Origin: Microbacterium immunditiarum
GTDB lineage: Bacteria > Actinomycetota > Actinomycetes > Actinomycetales > Microbacteriaceae
Assembly (NCBI RefSeq): GCF_013409785.1
Contig: NZ_JACCBV010000001.1
Location: forward strand, 3,596,001 to 3,660,000
DNA length: 64,000 nt
Direction of reading: 5' to 3'
In this document: positions 60,106 through 64,000 of the stretch, piece by piece
Layout of the letters: each line of letters begins with the position of its first letter
Numbering within the stretch: position 1 is the first letter of the stretch
The notes under the pieces: generated by a model
Told to the model about the DNA's origin: nothing
Databases searched by the model: none
What the model saw: the letters and a program-made list of their open reading frames with translations, nothing else
Program-made: the position numbers and the translations under genes

Positions 60106-61809
60106 ATGAAGCGACGGATGCAGCGACCCCTCGCGGGCCTCTCGCGCAAGAACGTCGGACGCGAGCTTCTCGCCGGCGTCACTCTCGTCGCGATCGCGGT
60201 CCCGCTCAACATCGGCTACGCGCAGATCGCGGGCCTGCCTCCGACGGCGGGCCTGTATGCGCTCGTCGTCCCGACGGTCGTCTACGCCCTGACGGTGTCG
60301 TCGCGCCAGGTCGTCGCATCGCCGGATGCCGCGGCTGCCGCCCTCGTCGCATCCTCGATCGGCGGACTCGCCGCCGCAGGGAGCGCGGACTACGCGACGC
60401 TCGCCTTGGCGCAGGCGATCATCTCGGGCGTCATTTTTCTGCTGCTCGCGGCGTTCCGGCTCGGATTCCTCGCGAACTTCCTCTCGAAGCCCATCCTCGT
60501 CGGGTTCGTCGCGGGACTCGCCTTCGACATCCTCGTGAGCCAGATCGCGAAGATGCTCGGTGTGAGGCTGCCGTCGGGCGCCGAGTTCGTCGAGAAGGTC
60601 GTCGCGCTCTTCGAGGGCCTCGGTTCGATCCACGTGTGGTCGGCGCTCATCGCGATCGGCACGATCCTCCTCCTCGTCATCGGGCGACGACTCGTCGCGG
60701 CCGTGCCGTGGGCCCTCATCGCCCTCGTCCTCACCACGACGATCGTCGTCACCACCGGCCTCGACCAGCAGGGAGTGGCCGTGCTGGGCGAGGTGCCCGC
60801 CGGGCCACCGGCCTTCACCTGGCCGATGCTCGAACTCGCGACCTGGATCGCGCTGGTGCCCTCGGCGATCGCGCTCACGATGGTGACCACGGCCGAGGGT
60901 CTGCTCGTCTCGCGCTCGTACGGTGAGAAGCGGCGCTACCGCACGAACCCGAACCGCGACCTGTTCGCGTTCGGCCTCGCCAACATCGCCTCCGGCGCCC
61001 AGGGCGGCTTCGCGGTCGGGTCCTCGACGTCGCGGACCGCCGCAATGGAACAGGCGGGATCGCGCACTCAGCTGCCCTCGCTCGTCCTCGCCGCCGGGAC
61101 TCTCCTGCTGCTCCTGTTCGGCACCGCCCTGCTTGCCGACATCCCCTCCCCTGCGATCGGCGCGATCGTCGGCATCGCGATCGTGCCGCTGCTCGGCATC
61201 CGTGAATTCGCCCGCCTGTGGCGCCTCGAACGATCGGAATTCGCGATCGCGGCGGTGTGCTTCCTCGTCACGCTCCTCGTCGGCTCGATCGCGGGAATCC
61301 TCGTCGCATTCATCCTCGCGCTCATCAACCTCGCCCGGCGTGCGGCGAACCCCGCGATCGACGTTCTCGCCGCGAACGACGATCCCACCCAATCGCTTCT
61401 CGAGGATGGCCCGATGGGCACGGTCACCGCTCCCGGCGTCGTCGTCATCCGCGTCGCCGCGCCGCTCTTCTTCGCGAACGGCGACGTCTTCTCGCAGGCA
61501 GTCAAGCGGGCCGTCGAGGCCGTGCCCGAAGGAGGAGTGCGCCACCTGGTCATCGACATGGAGGCGGTCACCGACGCCGACTTCACCGCAGCCGAGTCGT
61601 TCGCCTCGTTGCGCGAGTGGCTCCGCGAGCGGGACATCTCGGTGTCGTTCAGCCGGCTGCGCGCAAACCTCTCGCCGCGCCTGAAGTGGCTCGGGATCTT
61701 CGACGCGGAGACGGCATACTCGACCAACAGGGCCGCGATCGCCGCCCTGAGCGCGAGCGCCGCACCGGCTGAGGGAGACGTCGTGAAGGACGGGACGGCG
61801 AGCACATGA
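60106..61809 (+). CDS. SulP-family anion transporter with STAS domain
   Basis: 567-aa transporter: a core of about a dozen membrane segments starting GVTLVAIAVPLNIGYAQIAG (family signature region), continuing with FLANFLSKPILVGFVAGLAF and the ASGAQGGFAVGSSTSRTAA motif, and a C-terminal STAS domain (about 440-540, VVVIRVAAPLFFANGDVF, HLVIDMEAVTDAD). It likely moves sulfate or another anion, which fits the nearby sulfatase. ATG 60106 has GGGAG 6 nt upstream; an earlier GTG at 60061 is possible. Its stop overlaps the FGE ATG. Confidence 0.92.
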   Translation: MKRRMQRPLAGLSRKNVGRELLAGVTLVAIAVPLNIGYAQIAGLPPTAGLYALVVPTVVYALTVSSRQVVASPDAAAAALVASSIGGLAAAGSADYATLALAQAIISGVIFLLLAAFRLGFLANFLSKPILVGFVAGLAFDILVSQIAKMLGVRLPSGAEFVEKVVALFEGLGSIHVWSALIAIGTILLLVIGRRLVAAVPWALIALVLTTTIVVTTGLDQQGVAVLGEVPAGPPAFTWPMLELATWIALVPSAIALTMVTTAEGLLVSRSYGEKRRYRTNPNRDLFAFGLANIASGAQGGFAVGSSTSRTAAMEQAGSRTQLPSLVLAAGTLLLLLFGTALLADIPSPAIGAIVGIAIVPLLGIREFARLWRLERSEFAIAAVCFLVTLLVGSIAGILVAFILALINLARRAANPAIDVLAANDDPTQSLLEDGPMGTVTAPGVVVIRVAAPLFFANGDVFSQAVKRAVEAVPEGGVRHLVIDMEAVTDADFTAAESFASLREWLRERDISVSFSRLRANLSPRLKWLGIFDAETAYSTNRAAIAALSASAAPAEGDVVKDGTAST

Positions 61810-62720
61810 CTCGCGACCTCGGCGTCCGCGACGACATGGTCCGCATCACCGGCGGCTCCTTCACCATGGGATCGGACGAGTTCTATCCCGACGAGCGACC
61901 GGTCCATGAGCGCGTCGTGGCGGACTTCGAGATCGACCGTTACGCGGTGACGAACAGCGACTTCGCGACGTTCGTGGCGGAGACCGCGTACGTCACGATC
62001 GCGGAACGACCGATCGACCCCGCGCAGTTCCCCGATGCGGATCCCGCAGACCTCGTGCCCGGAGCACTCGTGTTCGCGCAGACCGACGGCCCGGTCGACC
62101 TGCGCGACTGGCGCCGGTGGTGGCGATGGGTTCCTGGCGCGTCGTGGCTTCACCCGCAGGGCCCGGAGTCGACGATCGACGACCGTCTGGAGCATCCGGT
62201 CGTGCAGGTCGCGTACGCGGATGCCCTCGCCTACGCCGCCTGGGCGGGCAAGCGCCTGCCGACCGAGGCCGAGTTCGAGTTCGCGGCTCGAGGAGGGCAC
62301 GAGGGCCGGCGCTTCGCGTGGGGCGACGTGCCGTACCCCGACGGCGTGCCGCGCGCCAATACGTGGCTGGGGCGGTTCCCATACGAGAACCGCGGCCGCC
62401 ATGGCGCCGGCACCGCGCCGGTCGGCAGCTACCCGCCCGACGATCACGGGCTTCACGACATGATCGGCAACGTGTGGGAGTGGACGAGCGATCTGTACAC
62501 GCCGCGCCACATGGTTCCCGACCTGCGCCCGGTCGACGCCGAGAAGCGGCCGAACCTCCTCGCGTCGGCTCCCGGCGAGCAGTCGACGGTGCGACGCGTG
62601 CTCAAGGGCGGGTCGTACCTGTGCTCGCCCGACTATTGCCTGCGCTTCCGCCCCGCCGCGCGATCGCCGCAGGCCGAGGACACCGCGACGACGCACATCG
62701 GCTTCCGCTGCGCGCGGTGA
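61806..62720 (+). CDS. Formylglycine-generating enzyme
   Basis: 304-aa enzyme that converts the sulfatase active-site Cys to formylglycine. The catalytic pair is GGSYLCSPDYCLRFRPAARS with Cys about 273 and 278, the same C-x4-C spacing as characterised actinobacterial FGE, so it is a true FGE and not just a SUMF1-like fold. Other motifs: VRITGGSFTMGSD, EVDRYAVTN-like EIDRYAVTNSDF, WAGKRLPTEAEFEFAARGG and MIGNVWEWTSD. The start overlaps the SulP stop (ATGA). Its partner sulfatase is encoded 5.4 kb away on the other strand. Confidence 0.95.
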   Translation: MTRDLGVRDDMVRITGGSFTMGSDEFYPDERPVHERVVADFEIDRYAVTNSDFATFVAETAYVTIAERPIDPAQFPDADPADLVPGALVFAQTDGPVDLRDWRRWWRWVPGASWLHPQGPESTIDDRLEHPVVQVAYADALAYAAWAGKRLPTEAEFEFAARGGHEGRRFAWGDVPYPDGVPRANTWLGRFPYENRGRHGAGTAPVGSYPPDDHGLHDMIGNVWEWTSDLYTPRHMVPDLRPVDAEKRPNLLASAPGEQSTVRRVLKGGSYLCSPDYCLRFRPAARSPQAEDTATTHIGFRCAR

Positions 62721-62733
62721 GGTTGGGGCGACG

Positions 62734-63810
62734 TCAGGTCTTCTGGTCCTGCCTCGGCACGACCACCTCGCGGATGATGAGCAGGATCGAGGCCATCACG
62801 GGGAGCGCGACGAGCACGCCGAGGATGCCCATGAGGGCGCCGCCCACCATCGCTCCGATCAGCACGAGGGCCGCCGGGATCGCGATCGCGCGGTTCATGA
62901 TGCGAGGGCTGAGGACGTACGACTCGATCTGGATGTAGATCAGGTACCCGATCGCGAAGATGAGCGCCTGCGTGGGACTGGAGAACAGCGCCACGACCGC
63001 TCCGAGAACGAGGAAGATGACCGATCCGAACAGCGGGACGAGCGTGATCACGAACGCGATGGCCGCCATGAGCGCGGGGAACGGCAGCCCGATCGCGAGA
63101 TGCAGGAGGAACACCGCTCCGGCGTTGAACGCCGAGAGGATGACCGAGCCGATGAGCGAGGCGCCGACCGACTTCGTGATGCGCTCGGTGAAGTCGGCCA
63201 CGCGCTCGCGCCGGTGGGCGGGGGCGAGAGCGTAGAACGCCTTCTTGATCGCGGGCAGCGAGGCGAGGAAGTACAGCGTGAGCGCCGTGACGACGAACGC
63301 GGCGGAGAGGAAGCTCGCGAGCCCCGCGCCGACGGCGAGGATCCCTCCGCCCAGCGCCAGCACCGTGTCGGGGTCGCCGAAGAACGCCGTGAGCTGGTCC
63401 ACGGCCGAGTCGACGCCCTCGCGCGCGTGGTCGCCGAGGGCGAGGTACCAGTCCGCCTCCTGGATGGACCGGACCCGATCCGGGATCGCCGCGACGAGCG
63501 CGACGACCTGCCCGATCACCGGCGGCAGCACGAAGATCGCGAGCGCCGCGACGAGCAGCGCGAAGGCGCCGAACACGATCGCGATGCCCCCGCCGCGAGG
63601 CACGCGATGTCGCTCGAGCCGCACCACGATCGGGTCGAGGGCCACGGCGACGAACATCGCAAGCACGATGTACACGAGGATCGTCGAGATCGATCCGAGC
63701 GCGACGCCGAGCACGATGGCACCCAGCACGCCGAGGGCTCCGATGAATCCGAGGGCGAGCGGGTGCTCCAGCGCCGTCCGCACCCGCCGCGTGTCCGCTT
63801 CACTGGTCAT
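62734..63810 (-). CDS. AI-2E family transporter (permease)
   Basis: 358-aa integral membrane protein of the AI-2E/PerM family with about eight helices: two at the N-terminus (FIGALGVLGAIVLGVALG, ILVYIVLAMFVAVALDPIVV), an intervening soluble part (about 125-165), and several at the C-terminus including VITLVPLFGSVIFLVLGAVV and GGALMGILGVLVALPVMASI. Substrate unknown; most relatives are not AI-2 exporters. ATG 63810 follows TACCGT by five nucleotides (leaderless type). It converges with the FGE gene, 13 bp apart. Confidence 0.9.
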   Translation of the reverse strand: MTSEADTRRVRTALEHPLALGFIGALGVLGAIVLGVALGSISTILVYIVLAMFVAVALDPIVVRLERHRVPRGGGIAIVFGAFALLVAALAIFVLPPVIGQVVALVAAIPDRVRSIQEADWYLALGDHAREGVDSAVDQLTAFFGDPDTVLALGGGILAVGAGLASFLSAAFVVTALTLYFLASLPAIKKAFYALAPAHRRERVADFTERITKSVGASLIGSVILSAFNAGAVFLLHLAIGLPFPALMAAIAFVITLVPLFGSVIFLVLGAVVALFSSPTQALIFAIGYLIYIQIESYVLSPRIMNRAIAIPAALVLIGAMVGGALMGILGVLVALPVMASILLIIREVVVPRQDQKT

Positions 63811-63870
63811 GCCTGACGGTATTCCGGCGCGAGCCGGCCGGACATCACGCGATCTGCGCGAGACTGAGGC

Positions 63871-64000
63871 ATGCGCGTTCTGCAGAAGCTTGTGATCGAC
63901 ATCGATGCGGATGCCGCGTGGCGCGCCCTGCACTCCCCGCGAGCGGTGGCCGAGCTCTACGGCCCGCTCATGATGCTCGAGCCCCTCGACCCCGACGGCC
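63871..64000 (+). CDS. Unidentified gene, N-terminal 43 codons only
   Basis: Open from ATG 63871 to the window edge, divergent from the AI-2E permease gene. The visible protein starts MRVLQKLVIDIDADAAWRAL and continues HSPRAVAELYGPLMMLEPLD. The strand-then-helix start could suit an SRPBCC-type domain, but too little is present to assign it. Confidence 0.6.
   Translation, partial: MRVLQKLVIDIDADAAWRALHSPRAVAELYGPLMMLEPLDPDG

Overview
This 64 kb window is high-GC actinobacterial chromosome. GTG starts are common, stop/start overlaps (ATGA, GTGA, TAATG) are everywhere, rpoB starts with TTG, and several promoters look leaderless (TANNNT, about 6 nt, then ATG or GTG). The gene content and the heavily repeated heptamer GGATGCC/GGCATCC point to Microbacteriaceae, probably Microbacterium or a close relative. 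No rRNA, tRNA, insertion sequence, prophage or CRISPR array was seen.

Layout. (1) 1-9085, minus strand: the merged S10-spc ribosomal protein operon from rpsJ to rpsE, cut by the left edge, with a long leader and a TTGCGA-17-TAGACT promoter. rpsN is missing between rplE and rpsH and a hairpin sits there instead. (2) 9186-14227, minus: a small MT0933-like protein, then the str operon rpsL-rpsG-fusA-tuf with a TTGCCG-17-TATCAT promoter and strong hairpin terminators. (3) 14266-28476, minus: a six-gene stop/start-coupled operon: membrane Ser/Thr kinase, about 2000-aa surface Ig-like protein, MoxR ATPase, DUF58 protein, transglutaminase-fold membrane protein lacking its catalytic residues, FHA membrane protein, and a single-pass membrane protein at the end (seven genes counting the last). 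It separates rpoC from rpsL by about 20 kb. (4) 28620-34317: small membrane, lipoprotein and stress-type genes, including a tail-to-tail pair of diverged paralogues and a coupled trio ending in phage-holin-like and DUF3618 proteins. (5) 34412-41877, minus: rpoB-rpoC. (6) 42199-47438, plus: two tandem, duplicated DUF4062-STAND NTPase-helical repeat proteins under their own near-consensus promoter, a conflict or defence-type architecture. (7) 47536-53369: 5-oxoprolinase genes (pxpA and a pxpB-pxpC fusion) with an alpha/beta hydrolase, spermidine synthase-like, TPR-like, SprT-like metalloprotease and ComB-like genes. (8) 53407-62720: a sulfatase locus: DUF6325, SHOCT, formylglycine sulfatase and a membrane protein on one side; a MalT-type LuxR regulator in the middle; a SulP transporter and a true formylglycine-generating enzyme on the other. 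Two near-identical dyads (TCAYGC-AGATS-GCRTGA) lie in the two divergent promoter regions and suggest one regulon. (9) 62734-64000: an AI-2E-family permease and the start of an unidentified gene.

The strongest candidates for under-described biology are the tandem DUF4062-STAND pair, the kinase/FHA/MoxR/giant-Ig operon, and the sulfatase regulon with its shared operator.
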